From: Aquimarina sediminis
GTDB lineage: Bacteria > Bacteroidota > Bacteroidia > Flavobacteriales > Flavobacteriaceae
Length of the DNA: 64,000 nucleotides
NCBI RefSeq assembly: GCF_002895435.1
Contig: NZ_POYJ01000004.1
Location: 124,001-188,000 of the forward strand
Direction: 5' to 3'
In this document: one piece after another, positions 1 to 8,947 of the stretch
Position numbering within the stretch: the first letter of the stretch is position 1
Layout: every line of letters starts with the position of its first letter
Notes under the pieces: model-generated
Seen by the model: the letters and a program-made list of their open reading frames with translations, nothing else
The model's database searches: none
What the model was told of the DNA's origin: nothing
Translations under genes and position numbers: made by a program

Positions 1-176
1 CCGATTATAGCTCCTATATAAAGTAGTCCAAAATTGTAAAAAACATGAAGCAAAAACCACAGCCCTTCAGAAGATGCGTTGTTGGATCCTAAAACAATTC
101 GCATATATACTATACCCAATATAAGTGATACTGCTGTCCATACTAAATAGGTTAAAATTTGCTTTAGGGTTTTCAT
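1..176 (-). CDS. Membrane protein, N-terminal part (runs off the left edge)
   Basis: An open frame starts with ATG at 176 on the minus strand and is still open at base 1. It encodes 58 visible residues: a short basic start (MKTLKQ), a hydrophobic helix (about residues 7-27), a polar turn (SNNASSEG) and the beginning of a second hydrophobic helix. Only the N-terminus is present, so no family can be named. It begins 15 bp after the lipoprotein gene at 192-1043 and is probably the last visible member of that operon. Confidence 0.6.
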   Translation of the reverse strand, partial: MKTLKQILTYLVWTAVSLILGIVYMRIVLGSNNASSEGLWFLLHVFYNFGLLYIGAII

Positions 177-191
177 AGGTTAACATTAAAT

Positions 192-1043
192 TTACTTTTT
201 ATTCAACAATTCCATAAGATTATACTTTTTGTTTAAACTAGGAAGTGCCGTTTTACCCAAATTTGTTTGTATTTCGGTAATACATACATCATCATATTTT
301 GTTCCTTTATAAAAGCTTATAGGTTTTAATGTAATGATATCGTTTGTTTTAAAAATTGCATCCACTTCAAGTTCTTGCACTAACGGTGTATCCATTAAAA
401 CTACTGTTTCTATGAATTGATCATCGATATATACTTCTACTTCTCTAACCCTAGTATTCTCATAAAAAAGCACCTCTGATTTCACATACCCATTGATTAG
501 GCTCAGCTTTATCGGATTCATTATAACCTCATTTGGATTGAGCAATTTTTTATTTGAATATTTTCCACTTAAAAAAGATTTATCCAGATTCAATTGTATG
601 GTAATTTTCACTTCGGCATTAGGTTTAAATACATAAGCCGTTGAATAATCCATATCCGAAATGTTTGTAACCGGATATTTTTTATTCTCAACGTTAGAAG
701 TAACTTTAAAAAACAAATTTTCGTTAAAAGTAAGGTCAGCATTTGAACAACACCTCCCAAATAGTTTTTCAGACCAGGCACTATAATCTTCTACCAATTC
801 TTGTTTATAGTAATCGAAAATAGTGGGCAACTCATCATTTATATATCTTTTTATTTCGTTTATACTTACAGTATCAATTGTGGCTAACCTAACTTTTCGT
901 TTTTTATCTAATCTTGAAGCGGTTATAGTGGTACTTGTATCTGTTTTGATAACATCAACAGGTATATTGGCTTCTTGTTTTCTATTTGAATCGCAAGCAC
1001 TAAGTACCAATATAATTGCTATTATGTGTATGAGTTTATTCAT
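192..1043 (-). CDS. Hypothetical lipoprotein
   Basis: The protein starts with a short hydrophobic signal ending in a lipobox (VLSAC, Cys17 when the ATG at 1043 is used), so it is probably an exported lipoprotein. The frame stays open to an ATG at 1073, but that start would put ten polar residues before the signal peptide and overlap the upstream gene by 38 bp; the 1043 start leaves an 8-bp overlap and is preferred. The mature part has a few cysteines (FGRCCSN) and many beta-strand-like stretches. I do not recognise a domain. It is probably co-transcribed with the lipoprotein gene at 1036-1515. Confidence 0.7.
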   Translation of the reverse strand: MNKLIHIIAIILVLSACDSNRKQEANIPVDVIKTDTSTTITASRLDKKRKVRLATIDTVSINEIKRYINDELPTIFDYYKQELVEDYSAWSEKLFGRCCSNADLTFNENLFFKVTSNVENKKYPVTNISDMDYSTAYVFKPNAEVKITIQLNLDKSFLSGKYSNKKLLNPNEVIMNPIKLSLINGYVKSEVLFYENTRVREVEVYIDDQFIETVVLMDTPLVQELEVDAIFKTNDIITLKPISFYKGTKYDDVCITEIQTNLGKTALPSLNKKYNLMELLNKK

Positions 1044-1515
1044 CATTTTTAGCATACCCTCTATTTGTTTCAAAATTTACACGTATTACCTTAATTAAAT
1101 TAGTTTGTCCATGAACATAGGTGCCTTTTGGACCATAAGCTGTCGATTGAATAACTTCTCCCAGTTCCACTAATTCTTGTTTGTTATACCCAGAGTATCT
1201 AATTCTATCAAGACAAGACACTAATGAAGTTGTAAAACTTGTTGGATTCGTGATTTTATCTTCATTACACCCGATCAATGTAAACTCTATCGTATTTGCT
1301 TTAAAATAAATAGTGTCGGAAAACTTTGAACTTGTAATCATACCTGTTGCCTCTCCATCAGTAAGATCATCACCATCTAAAACATGTCCTACTGCAGTGA
1401 CATCAACGTTAAGATTTGAAGCACTTGCTTGATACGTTGCTTTTGTCTCAAAAAAATAGCCATTTCCGCATCCCGTCAGGGTTATTACAATTACTATTAT
1501 TAAAAGTTTCTTCAT
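1036..1515 (-). CDS. Hypothetical lipoprotein
   Basis: A 159-residue protein with a classic lipoprotein signal (MKKLLIIVIVITLTGCGNG, lipobox LTGC, Cys16), so it is likely anchored in the cell envelope. The mature part contains three further cysteines (about residues 69-100) that could form disulfides in the periplasm. No family is recognised. It is the first gene of a tight minus-strand group: its stop overlaps the start of the next lipoprotein gene by 8 bp, and a membrane protein gene follows. Confidence 0.7.
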   Translation of the reverse strand: MKKLLIIVIVITLTGCGNGYFFETKATYQASASNLNVDVTAVGHVLDGDDLTDGEATGMITSSKFSDTIYFKANTIEFTLIGCNEDKITNPTSFTTSLVSCLDRIRYSGYNKQELVELGEVIQSTAYGPKGTYVHGQTNLIKVIRVNFETNRGYAKNDE

Positions 1516-1592
1516 TCGTAATTTTCATCAAGTGTTTTTTATTGTAGGTATAGCCCAACTATTTTATAGTATAGGTCAATTCACAATAATAG

Positions 1593-1979
1593 TTACACAG
1601 CTGCTTTGCTAACTACTGCTTCTAGTTCTTGAAAAGCTTTTTTCTGAGAAGGCAGCAATAAAGCTCCCTTTATTTTTCCAGCAACTATTTCAATAATATC
1701 TCTTCGCGCCTTTACACTCTTACCAAAATAAGCATTCATAATCAAACTTGGTATGATATGATTTATTTTTACTGTATTATCTTCTATAAAATATAGCTTA
1801 ATGGCTTGCATTGCGCTTTTTTTCAGAATAACACATTGTGCCATTTGTCCGTTAGTATCTGTTCTGACTTCCCATTTGTCATATTCTTTAGAACATTCAA
1901 ATGAAGATGCTGTTTTTAGGTAATTGTATAGTGTATCTAACGAATTGTATTGATCTTTAACTGTAATTATTTTTTCCAT
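1593..1979 (-). CDS. Hypothetical small cytoplasmic protein
   Basis: A 128-residue protein without signal peptide or membrane segment, starting MEKIITVKDQ. An in-frame ATG at 2039 would add 20 residues, but that extension would be encoded by a perfect 12-bp hairpin (2010-2036) that looks like the terminator of the upstream gene, so the ATG at 1979 is chosen. The sequence is mixed alpha/beta with a C-terminal helical segment (QKKAFQELEAVVSKA). Function and family are not recognised. Confidence 0.6.
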   Translation of the reverse strand: MEKIITVKDQYNSLDTLYNYLKTASSFECSKEYDKWEVRTDTNGQMAQCVILKKSAMQAIKLYFIEDNTVKINHIIPSLIMNAYFGKSVKARRDIIEIVAGKIKGALLLPSQKKAFQELEAVVSKAAV

Positions 1980-2009
1980 CTGTTTAGTATTATTAGTATT
2001 GTTTATAAT

Positions 2010-2036
2010 AAGGGCAACATAGATTATGTTGCCCTT
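2010..2036 (-). terminator. Perfect 12-bp hairpin after the cadherin-repeat gene
   Basis: Arms AAGGGCAACATA (2010-2021) and TATGTTGCCCTT (2025-2036) pair perfectly around a 3-base loop, just beyond the stop of the minus-strand gene at 2048-3742. On the minus strand the hairpin is followed by ATTATAAA rather than a run of T; on the plus strand it is followed by CATTTTTTT. It may end transcription of the cadherin-repeat gene or stabilise its 3' end. Confidence 0.55.
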
Positions 2037-2047
2037 CATTTTTTTAA

Positions 2048-3742
2048 TTAAAATGCTCTTACTACTCTGATTGCATAGTTGAAACTCTTATTAAAATTAC
2101 CCCAAAGCCCAGTTGTAAGGTTTACAAGTGCAGCATTGTCCGTATTATTTAATAATTCTGTAGAGCTCCAATGGAATTGATAGGGTATTGTTCCTCCACT
2201 TGCTATCATAGCGGCATCTACTACGCTTTTATTTGCATAATATTCAAGTAATTCATCTCTACTAGGTAAAAACCAATCATCATAACCATTAAAGTCTAAG
2301 TTAGCTGCAAAATCAGCTGCTGTTCCTGATGTTGTACAAGCCGCTTCAATTACTACCGTATTTGCTGCTCCACTCCCTATTGCTGAATTAGTTCCAGGTA
2401 TGCTTACCCCATGACACCCCCAAGGTCCTCCAGAAGGTTGATTATTTATAGCAGAAATCACCAGACCGCTATCATTTGTTGCGTTAACCCAGAACACAAC
2501 ACCACCAAATTTAAAGTCTCCAACTTCGTGTATATCATTTAAATCAATGGTCACTACAGCTGTTTCTGTACTTATAGAATTACCTACAGTTATATTTGCT
2601 GTAATACTAGTGTTGGTTTCAAAATCAAACAAGGTAGCATCTGCAACAGTTAAGTCGCCTGTACTTGCATTTATATCTAAAGCTCCTACTGGTATTTGTG
2701 AGGTGATACTAAAAACCAAAGTTCCATCTCCTGTAGCTGTAACTGCTCCTAAAACTGTACCGTTTGGAGAATTTTCGTCTATACCGGTAGTAAAATCTTG
2801 AATGCTTAATTCATTTACATTAGTAAGATTAACAGTTGCATTCGCAGGAGCTATTCCATCACCTACGGTTATCGTTGCCGTAATAGTTGGATTTGTTTCA
2901 AAATCAAACAAGGTAGCATCTGCAACCGTTAACTCACCTGTATTAACATCTATATTTAATGCTCCCGCCGGTGTTTGTGATGTTATACTGAAGTTTAAAG
3001 CTCCGCTTCCATTGGTTTGTACAGTGCCTACAACATCACCATTGGTTGGATTTTCATCAATAGCTACCGTTAAATCCTGAACAGTTATCTCATTTACATT
3101 AGCAAGGTTAATCGTTACAGTAGCAGTATTTATTGCCTCTCCATCAGAAACCGATGCTGTAATTACAGGGTTTGTTTCAAAATCAAACAGTGTAGCGTCA
3201 GCAACAGTTAACTCACCAGAATTCGCATCTATACTCAGAGCTCCTGCTGGTGTTTGTGATGTTATATTTAAATTTCCACCTCCATTGGGTTGTACCGTAC
3301 CTACAACATCACCATTGGTAGGGTTTTCATCAATGGCTACTGTTAAATCTTCAATAGCTACTTCTACATCCGTAAGATTAATGGTCACTGTTGCTGTATT
3401 TGCAGCTTCATCTGCCGAAATCGTAGCTGTAATCACAGGATTTGTTTCAAAATCGAATAAAGTAGCATCTGCAACCGTTAATTCTCCGGTACTTGTATCT
3501 ATACTTATGGCTCCGTTTGGTGTTTGCGTTGTTATGCTATACGCTAAAGGATCGCTACTATCACTTTGTACTGTTCCTACAACTTGCCCCACGGTTGGAT
3601 TTTCGGCAAGAGTTACTTCTAAATCCTGAAGGTTAATTATTTGGGGTTCCTCTATTTGATGATCATCATCGCTTTTACAACTATAGCCTATTAATAGTAA
3701 AGTTACGATCACCCCCTTAGTAAATGTAAATGCTTTTTTCAT
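2048..3742 (-). CDS. Cadherin-like repeat lipoprotein with C-terminal DUF1566 domain
   Basis: A 564-residue exported protein. A lysine-rich start and hydrophobic stretch end in a lipobox-like GYSC (Cys22), followed by an acidic linker (KSDDD), typical of flavobacterial surface lipoproteins. Residues ~38-405 are four tandem cadherin-like repeats of about 90 residues, each with the core VADATLFDFETN. The C-terminal ~155 residues match the DUF1566 pattern: a VFWV..DSGLVI strand, a disulfide-capable cysteine pair (PWGCHG and EAACTTSG), GYDDWFLPSRDEL, FHWSSTE and a terminal AIRVVRAF. Such proteins are thought to act at the cell surface in adhesion or carbohydrate binding; the exact ligand is unknown. 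A hairpin follows the stop codon. Confidence 0.85.
   Translation of the reverse strand: MKKAFTFTKGVIVTLLLIGYSCKSDDDHQIEEPQIINLQDLEVTLAENPTVGQVVGTVQSDSSDPLAYSITTQTPNGAISIDTSTGELTVADATLFDFETNPVITATISADEAANTATVTINLTDVEVAIEDLTVAIDENPTNGDVVGTVQPNGGGNLNITSQTPAGALSIDANSGELTVADATLFDFETNPVITASVSDGEAINTATVTINLANVNEITVQDLTVAIDENPTNGDVVGTVQTNGSGALNFSITSQTPAGALNIDVNTGELTVADATLFDFETNPTITATITVGDGIAPANATVNLTNVNELSIQDFTTGIDENSPNGTVLGAVTATGDGTLVFSITSQIPVGALDINASTGDLTVADATLFDFETNTSITANITVGNSISTETAVVTIDLNDIHEVGDFKFGGVVFWVNATNDSGLVISAINNQPSGGPWGCHGVSIPGTNSAIGSGAANTVVIEAACTTSGTAADFAANLDFNGYDDWFLPSRDELLEYYANKSVVDAAMIASGGTIPYQFHWSSTELLNNTDNAALVNLTTGLWGNFNKSFNYAIRVVRAF
2550..3630 (-). repeat. Four tandem ~270-279 bp repeats encoding cadherin-like domains
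   Basis: The DNA copy of AAAATCAAAC (reverse complement of the codons for the FDFE region) recurs at 2621, 2900, 3179 and, with one or two changes, 3449, giving spacings of 279, 279 and 270 bp. The second repeat in protein order lacks a short segment present in the others (NLNITSQTP versus ALNFSITSQTP). The high nucleotide similarity between units suggests recent duplication and a potential for copy-number change by recombination. Confidence 0.85.
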
Positions 3743-3775
3743 ATTCCTTAATTTATTTTAATCAATTGTGTTTTT

Positions 3776-4339
3776 TTAATAATCCATTTCAATAAAATCT
3801 CCGTTTAGCTTATATTTGAAGGTGAAATTAGTCCCCCCATTTTCTGGTGTTAGCACCACGACATATTCGGTTTTAGCTATATCCCCATTTTTTGGAAATT
3901 TTAAATATGCCATTTTGAATGCTGGATTTTTTATATCTTTTTCCTCTTCCAATTTTTTGCTAGACTTTTCGGCTAACTCACCTAATTTTGAGAGATTAAT
4001 GTTTTCGTTTAATTGAAACATAAAGTCTACGGCTTTTGTTCCTTCTGGGACTTCTAAAGATATTTCTGAGTTTTGCTTCCAGCTACCTCTCATTAAATTC
4101 CATTGTCCCATTTTTAAAGATTCTGGAGCTTCTGTTACGGTTACTCCAATGATGTTACCAACTGATTTATCTCGGGTAATCATTAGATCAGTGAAATAAG
4201 CTTCATCTCCAAATTTGCTTTTTATCTCTTCTTCGATTGCTTCAAATCCTTTTGCATTGGCTTCTTGTTTACTAGCTCCTCCGCAAGACATTAGTATGAT
4301 TAGTACACCTAGTAGCGCTGTAAATTTTAGTTCTTTCAT
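3776..4339 (-). CDS. Hypothetical lipoprotein
   Basis: A 187-residue protein with a clear lipoprotein signal (lipobox LMSC, Cys19, followed by GGASKQ). The mature part has an alpha/beta layout with a short lysine/glutamate-rich helix (LAEKSSKKLEEEKD) and beta strands near the C-terminus. No named family is recognised. It lies between the cadherin-repeat gene and the LytTR regulator gene, with a ~165-bp gap upstream that can hold its own promoter. Confidence 0.7.
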   Translation of the reverse strand: MKELKFTALLGVLIILMSCGGASKQEANAKGFEAIEEEIKSKFGDEAYFTDLMITRDKSVGNIIGVTVTEAPESLKMGQWNLMRGSWKQNSEISLEVPEGTKAVDFMFQLNENINLSKLGELAEKSSKKLEEEKDIKNPAFKMAYLKFPKNGDIAKTEYVVVLTPENGGTNFTFKYKLNGDFIEMDY

Positions 4340-4505
4340 TTTATCGTATTTTTGGTTTATTAATCATCATAGTTTTTATAATGATTTTAGTTATATGACG
4401 ATAAAAGTATTGCGTAAGAGTGTGTTAGAAAATAGAGAATCTATTTCCGAGGTGTTAGAATTAATAAGTGAGATACTTGATTAAATATCTGTGAAAAGAA
4501 GGGAC

Positions 4506-5243
4506 TTAGTGATTATTCCAATGTAAAAATGCGTTCAAAAACTGTTCTTTTTTGCGAGAAGACACAGGTATTTTTTTTCCATTTTTTAAATGAATGACTC
4601 CAGATTTGTCGTACTTATCAATAAACTTTAGATTGACCATAAAGGATTGATGCGGACGGGTAAAATTAGCTTTAGAAAGGCGTTCTTCAAATTCTTTTAA
4701 GGTTTTTGAAACCATATACTTTTTATTATCATTACAATAAAAAGTAGTATATCCTTTGTCTGATTCGCAAAACAATAGTTCGTTTAGATCTATAACTTGA
4801 AAACTGTCATGGAGTGATAATATTAATTTAGAGTCTTCATTATTCCAGACTTCCTTTACAATTTTTACTTGCTGTTTTTGCTTTGTTATTGATAATTCAG
4901 AAACCTTTTGTAACGCCAATTCTAGTTCTTCTATATCCACAGGTTTTAAAAGATAATCTATCGCACCAATTTTTAATGCCTGTAAAGCATGCTCTTCATA
5001 TGCAGTAATAAAAATAACTTTAAAGTTTAAACTTTCTGTTTGTTCTAAAAAATCAAACCCCGTTCCGTCGGTTAGATTTATATCCAAAAAAATCAAATCA
5101 GGCTTACAAGCATTTGCTACAACAACAGCCTCTTTTACAGATTCGCACTCACCTATTACCTCTACCTCTGTATCTACTAATTGTAATAGGTTAAGTAAAC
5201 CTTTTCTAATATATTCCTTATCTTCTATTACTAATGCTTTCAT
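4506..5243 (-). CDS. LytTR-family response regulator
   Basis: Residues ~1-120 form a receiver domain: acidic pocket IEDKE, phosphoacceptor Asp54 in LIFLDINLTDG, Thr80 in IFITAYEE and Lys100 in YLLKPVD. Residues ~140-245 form a LytTR DNA-binding domain with the conserved pattern NELLFCESDKGYTTFY, the serine/arginine/proline segment FTRPHQSFMVNL and IPVSSRKKEQ. It is the partner of the histidine kinase encoded immediately upstream; the ATGA overlap (5240-5243) implies translational coupling. LytTR regulators bind direct repeats spaced about 21-22 bp; the targets of this one are unknown. Confidence 0.9.
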   Translation of the reverse strand: MKALVIEDKEYIRKGLLNLLQLVDTEVEVIGECESVKEAVVVANACKPDLIFLDINLTDGTGFDFLEQTESLNFKVIFITAYEEHALQALKIGAIDYLLKPVDIEELELALQKVSELSITKQKQQVKIVKEVWNNEDSKLILSLHDSFQVIDLNELLFCESDKGYTTFYCNDNKKYMVSKTLKEFEERLSKANFTRPHQSFMVNLKFIDKYDKSGVIHLKNGKKIPVSSRKKEQFLNAFLHWNNH

Positions 5244-7432
5244 GTGTTTACAACTTCTTTATAAGGAATTACTAACCTAACTATGGTTCCTTGCTCATTA
5301 TATTTTTGTCTATCTTCAATAATTACCGAACCTTTCATTTTAAAATCTTTAGATAGCATTTTTAATCGTTCAGAGGTTATCGTAGTAGACAGTGATGTTT
5401 TATATTGGTTTTTATTTTCTTTTTGAGAATCAATACCGATACCATTGTCGGTAATCGTACAGATTAGCTCTTTATTTACATACTTAAGTCGAACATCGAT
5501 GATTCTATTTTCTTTTTGATCTACAAATGCATGTTCTATCGCATTTTCTGCAAATGGTTGAATTAGCATGGGTGGGATTTTAAATAGTGAGGAATCTATA
5601 GATTCCTCTACCACAACTGTATATGTATACGACTCCTTTTCTAAATTCTGAAGCGCTAGATAGTTCTCTATAGCTGTTAATTCTTGAGAAAGTAAAACCG
5701 TTTTGTCTCTTGAGTTTTCTAAAATAATTCTAAGTAATTTCGAAAATTTTGACAAATATAAAACAGACTTTTTCTCTTCTTTATTTAAAATCATGCCTTG
5801 TAATACCGACAGTGAATTGAAAATAAAATGAGGGGTCATTTGTGAACGTAATAATTTTTGCTCTATTAATACATTTTGAGTTTTAGACTTTTCGTTTCTT
5901 AGTTTTAAAAAGAAAATTATCCCTCCCAGAATCAAACTTGTTACCAAAAAAGCAATCACACCCAGTAATAGGTTTCGTTGTGATTTTTCTAAATTCTGAG
6001 AGGTTGTTTTTACGGTCTTAGTCAGTCTTAATTCTCTTTTCTCTGCAGATTCCAACTCATTTTTGTACTTATATTCATACTCTATTTCTGTAATTTTTTG
6101 AATGCTTGCTCTATTAAAGAGGCTGTCATCTAATATCTTAAATTGCTGACTACTTATTAGAGCTTTTTGGTGTTCTCCTAATTCATAGTTTATTTTGGAG
6201 AGTAATTCATAAGCATCTCTATGGTGCTTCAAAAGTTTGTACTTACTTGCGAGTTGAGCTACTTTTTCTGCATTAATCAATGCCAGATTATATTTTTTCA
6301 TATTGTAATACGTAGTTGCCATACCTATATAGGACTCTAACAAATCGTATTGTCTTTGATTAGTATAGGTGATTTTATTAGCTTCTTGAAAACTAACTAA
6401 AGCTTTTTCATATTTTTTAATTCCTAAATACGCAAAACCCAAACCATTAAGACCAACTGCCAAATGCTCATTATCCTTAATTTCTCTACTCAGTTTAATA
6501 GATTCTTTAAAAGAAAGAATAGCTTTATCGAACTCCTTATTATCGATATAGATACCCCCAATATTGTTTCTTATGCCAGTAATTTTTTTAGTGCTATAAT
6601 GAGCCTGTTTAATATCTAGTGCTTTAGTATAATAGTCCAATGCCTTTTCATTAAGCTCCTGCTGTCTATACACATTACCGATATTATTTAACGATTGAAA
6701 AATGCCTATAGAATCTTTGGACTTCTGGGCGACATCTAATGATTTATTATGATACTCTATAGATAGTGGAAAATTACCTTGTTCTGTATACACTATAGCT
6801 ATTGCATTAAAACAGCTAAGTATTCCGTATTCATTATTATTATTTGTAAAGGCGTTTAATGCTTTTTTAAAATTAGTTAAAGCTTCTTCGTATTTTCCCG
6901 TGTCCGAGTATATATCCCCAATATTATAAAGATAATTAGGAATATTCTTTTTCACTCCCAATTTTTCATCGATTGCCAATGCTTCTTCATAATATTTTAA
7001 TGCAAGTTGTTGATTACCCTGATAATTATACAGAACCCCCAAAGCATTTTTACAACCTGCTATACTTTTTAAATCATCTATAGACGTATAAAGCTCAATT
7101 GCCTTTTTATAATTATTGATGGAAACTTCAAACTTAGCCTGCTCCATATAAGTAATCCCTTTCATATAAAAACTACGGGCTTTTCCTTTTATGGATTTTA
7201 TTTCGTCAGCTAGTTTCCCAGCTTGTTCGGCGTATACCAATGATCGAGAAGGGTTATTTCTAGCATTATAAAAAGCTAAATGATTAAGGATTTTTACACG
7301 AACAGTGTCTTTCTTGGTATAGTTTTTTAGTTCTTTTTTTAAACTGTCAATCTTTTTATGTTGAGCCTGCATGTTTCCTACCACAAACAAAAAACTAAAT
7401 AAGGAAAGAATATATACCTTGATGGGATTCAT
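5240..7432 (-). CDS. TPR-repeat sensor histidine kinase (LytS/YpdA type)
   Basis: A 730-residue sensor. A signal peptide (cleavage after NMQAQ) exports a long domain built of about nine tetratricopeptide repeats (residues ~25-440), typical of Bacteroidota sensors. A coiled coil and one membrane helix (about 485-507, LLLGVIAFLVTSLILGG) lead to a His_kinase domain with the phosphoacceptor His535 in QMTPHFIFNSL, then an HATPase domain with the N-box PFAENAIEHAF and the G1 box DNGIGID. It phosphorylates the LytTR regulator encoded next to it (4-bp overlap). The signal sensed by the TPRs is not evident. Confidence 0.92.
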   Translation of the reverse strand: MNPIKVYILSLFSFLFVVGNMQAQHKKIDSLKKELKNYTKKDTVRVKILNHLAFYNARNNPSRSLVYAEQAGKLADEIKSIKGKARSFYMKGITYMEQAKFEVSINNYKKAIELYTSIDDLKSIAGCKNALGVLYNYQGNQQLALKYYEEALAIDEKLGVKKNIPNYLYNIGDIYSDTGKYEEALTNFKKALNAFTNNNNEYGILSCFNAIAIVYTEQGNFPLSIEYHNKSLDVAQKSKDSIGIFQSLNNIGNVYRQQELNEKALDYYTKALDIKQAHYSTKKITGIRNNIGGIYIDNKEFDKAILSFKESIKLSREIKDNEHLAVGLNGLGFAYLGIKKYEKALVSFQEANKITYTNQRQYDLLESYIGMATTYYNMKKYNLALINAEKVAQLASKYKLLKHHRDAYELLSKINYELGEHQKALISSQQFKILDDSLFNRASIQKITEIEYEYKYKNELESAEKRELRLTKTVKTTSQNLEKSQRNLLLGVIAFLVTSLILGGIIFFLKLRNEKSKTQNVLIEQKLLRSQMTPHFIFNSLSVLQGMILNKEEKKSVLYLSKFSKLLRIILENSRDKTVLLSQELTAIENYLALQNLEKESYTYTVVVEESIDSSLFKIPPMLIQPFAENAIEHAFVDQKENRIIDVRLKYVNKELICTITDNGIGIDSQKENKNQYKTSLSTTITSERLKMLSKDFKMKGSVIIEDRQKYNEQGTIVRLVIPYKEVVNT

Positions 7433-7770
7433 AAATTATTAAGCTAATTTTTAAGTATTGATAAAAATAGTGTGTGCTAAATCTACTGATTTTTAGATTA
7501 GGGCGAATAATTTCTTATTTCTTTTTATAATATTCAACTCTCTCTTACTCCTTAGCTTATCGAATGAGTCTTACAATTAACCCTCTATAAATAACAATTG
7601 CTGTTTTGGAATACTCTAACCAAGTTACTTTGAAACCCCAATCAAACTACAGCAGTCTTGCTAAGAAAGTACACTTGTTAGATCCTGCCTAAAGACGACA
7701 TTAGCTATCATAAAAAAACACTGAAAATCATACAATTAACAGTGTTTCTAAATTGATTTATTATCAGATG
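7433..7770. other. Gene-free spacer between kinase and tRNA
   Basis: This stretch holds the upstream region of the kinase gene (minus strand) and the region downstream of the minus-strand tRNA-Pro. I see no convincing coding region, RNA gene or long repeat in it. Confidence 0.5.
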
Positions 7771-7845
7771 TCGGGTAGAGAGGATTCGAACCTCCGATCT
7801 CTGGTCCCCCAGACCAGCACTTTAACCGGACTAAGCTACTACCCG
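7771..7845 (-). tRNA. tRNA-Pro (anticodon GGG)
   Basis: On the minus strand the sequence folds into a cloverleaf: acceptor stem CGGGTAG/CTACCCG (7845-7839 with 7778-7772), discriminator A (7771), T-arm with GTTCGAATC, and an anticodon arm CTGGT-CTGGGGG-ACCAG whose loop gives anticodon GGG, reading proline codons CCC/CCU. The CCA end is not encoded. A second tRNA-Pro with anticodon UGG is at 37427-37501. Confidence 0.93.
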
Positions 7846-7929
7846 TTCAGAACTATTTCTATTTTTTCATTTGATAGAATAGCCTATTCAAAAAGGCTAC
7901 CTGATAAGTATCAGAATACATCTGGGGCG

Positions 7930-7937
7930 CAAATATA
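7930..7937 (-). promoter_or_regulatory. Candidate -7 element for tRNA-Pro(GGG)
   Basis: Reading on the minus strand, TATATTTG (7937-7930) matches the Bacteroidota -7 consensus TAnnTTTG, 85 bp upstream of the tRNA. The leader between contains two small hairpins (TAGCCT/AGGCTA and CTGATA-AG-TATCAG). No clear -33 TTTG was found, so the call is tentative. Confidence 0.4.
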
Positions 7938-8078
7938 AATATATTTGGGTTTAAATAAATGAACTCGTTTAAACTTTTTCCATTTCTCAAAAGATTGCTC
8001 GTTTCAATAGTATTTGCCTTTTTCAAATTTGTCTGATAAATTAGAAAATTAGCTTTTATTATATGCCGTGATGATGCT

Positions 8079-8293
8079 AACGCCCCGTAGGTAGTTAATC
8101 AACGCCCTTTAGGGTGTTTACCAACAGGTTATAGGTCGTTCAGACATCCCCTATGGGGATGTTACAGCACCATATTGACCGTCTCGAACACCTTATAGAT
8201 AGTACAACAACGCCTTATTGACCGTTTATAACGGTCTATTGGCAGTGTACATACAGGCTATTGGGCGTTATAAAGCCTTTTCGGTCCGTCTTA
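8079..8293. repeat. Array of about ten degenerate 20-23 bp hairpin-forming units
   Basis: Units with a consensus close to AACGCCTATTGGNCGTT recur with the GTT/GTC end at 8094, 8116, 8138, 8161, 8181, 8202, 8224, 8245, 8267 and 8288, i.e. every 20-23 bp. Many units are internally or mutually self-complementary: ACATCCCC-TAT-GGGGATGT (8144-8162) is a perfect stem and GACCGTT-TAT-AACGGTC (8220-8236) pairs across two units. The tract is richer in G and C than its surroundings and contains no open frame. The rest of 7846-8479 has no gene. It could form a structured RNA, a protein-binding array or a chromosome-structuring element; no known family is recognised. Confidence 0.7.
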
Positions 8294-8479
8294 AAACTAG
8301 CATTTAGCTCTAAATAACCAAATACTCTTCATTCAAAAACAGAATATTATCGTAATTTTAACCTCCCTCCTAAAACATGGATGTAATTATCACTTATGAT
8401 ACGATTATAAATGATTATAAGTGTTCGACAATAGTAAGGTCTTCATCTAATGTTTGCTTAATTAAAAAACTTATACGGA

Positions 8480-8902
8480 TTGGAAATAATAAAGAAAATA
8501 ATACTATTTGGGCTACTATTACTATTGGTCAGCTGCTTCCCTGTTGAAACAAAAAATGCAGAAAAAGCATATAAATATTGGTCTAAAGGTGAACCACCAA
8601 AAGAAATTAAATTGATTAATGGGGAATACTATCAGTCACCACATTTCTCTTTGGAATACGAATTGTTCCTAAAATTTAAGTCGGACAAAAAATGGTTTAA
8701 TGAATTTATTGAATATAATAAACTTGAAATAGATACTATGAGAAACGATTGGGCAAGATGGACTGAATTACCAAAATGGTTTAAAACAGACAGTAATTAT
8801 TTGATTTATGCCAAAAATCAAACTGATGAATTTGAACGTTCAAGATATTTTATAAATCCGAAAACAGGAATTTGCTATATCTATGAATCTACTGGAATGT
8901 AA
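8480..8902 (+). CDS. Hypothetical small lipoprotein
   Basis: A 140-residue protein starting at a TTG codon (8480); no upstream ATG fits. The N-terminus (MEIIKKIILFGLLLLLVSC) is a lipoprotein signal with lipobox LVSC (Cys19). The mature part is rich in aromatic and charged residues and has no further cysteine pair apart from one near the C-terminus (GICYIY). Family not recognised. It is isolated: the next gene begins 170 bp downstream after an inverted repeat. Confidence 0.6.
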   Translation: MEIIKKIILFGLLLLLVSCFPVETKNAEKAYKYWSKGEPPKEIKLINGEYYQSPHFSLEYELFLKFKSDKKWFNEFIEYNKLEIDTMRNDWARWTELPKWFKTDSNYLIYAKNQTDEFERSRYFINPKTGICYIYESTGM

Positions 8903-8947
8903 AATAAAACTACAATATTATATATAACAAATAGAGCGGTTGATATG

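Noticed and set aside
2547..3629. Three plus-strand frames of 84-114 codons
   Set aside because: They are antisense to the cadherin repeats and repeat with the same period; they follow from the codon pattern of the real gene.
7753..7938. 61-codon open frame on the plus strand
   Set aside because: It runs antisense through tRNA-Pro(GGG) and its leader; the encoded SGREDSNLRS segment is the usual artefact of a tRNA T-arm.
8079..8293. CRISPR array
   Set aside because: Units are degenerate, directly adjacent and palindromic, with no unique spacers and no cas genes in the window.
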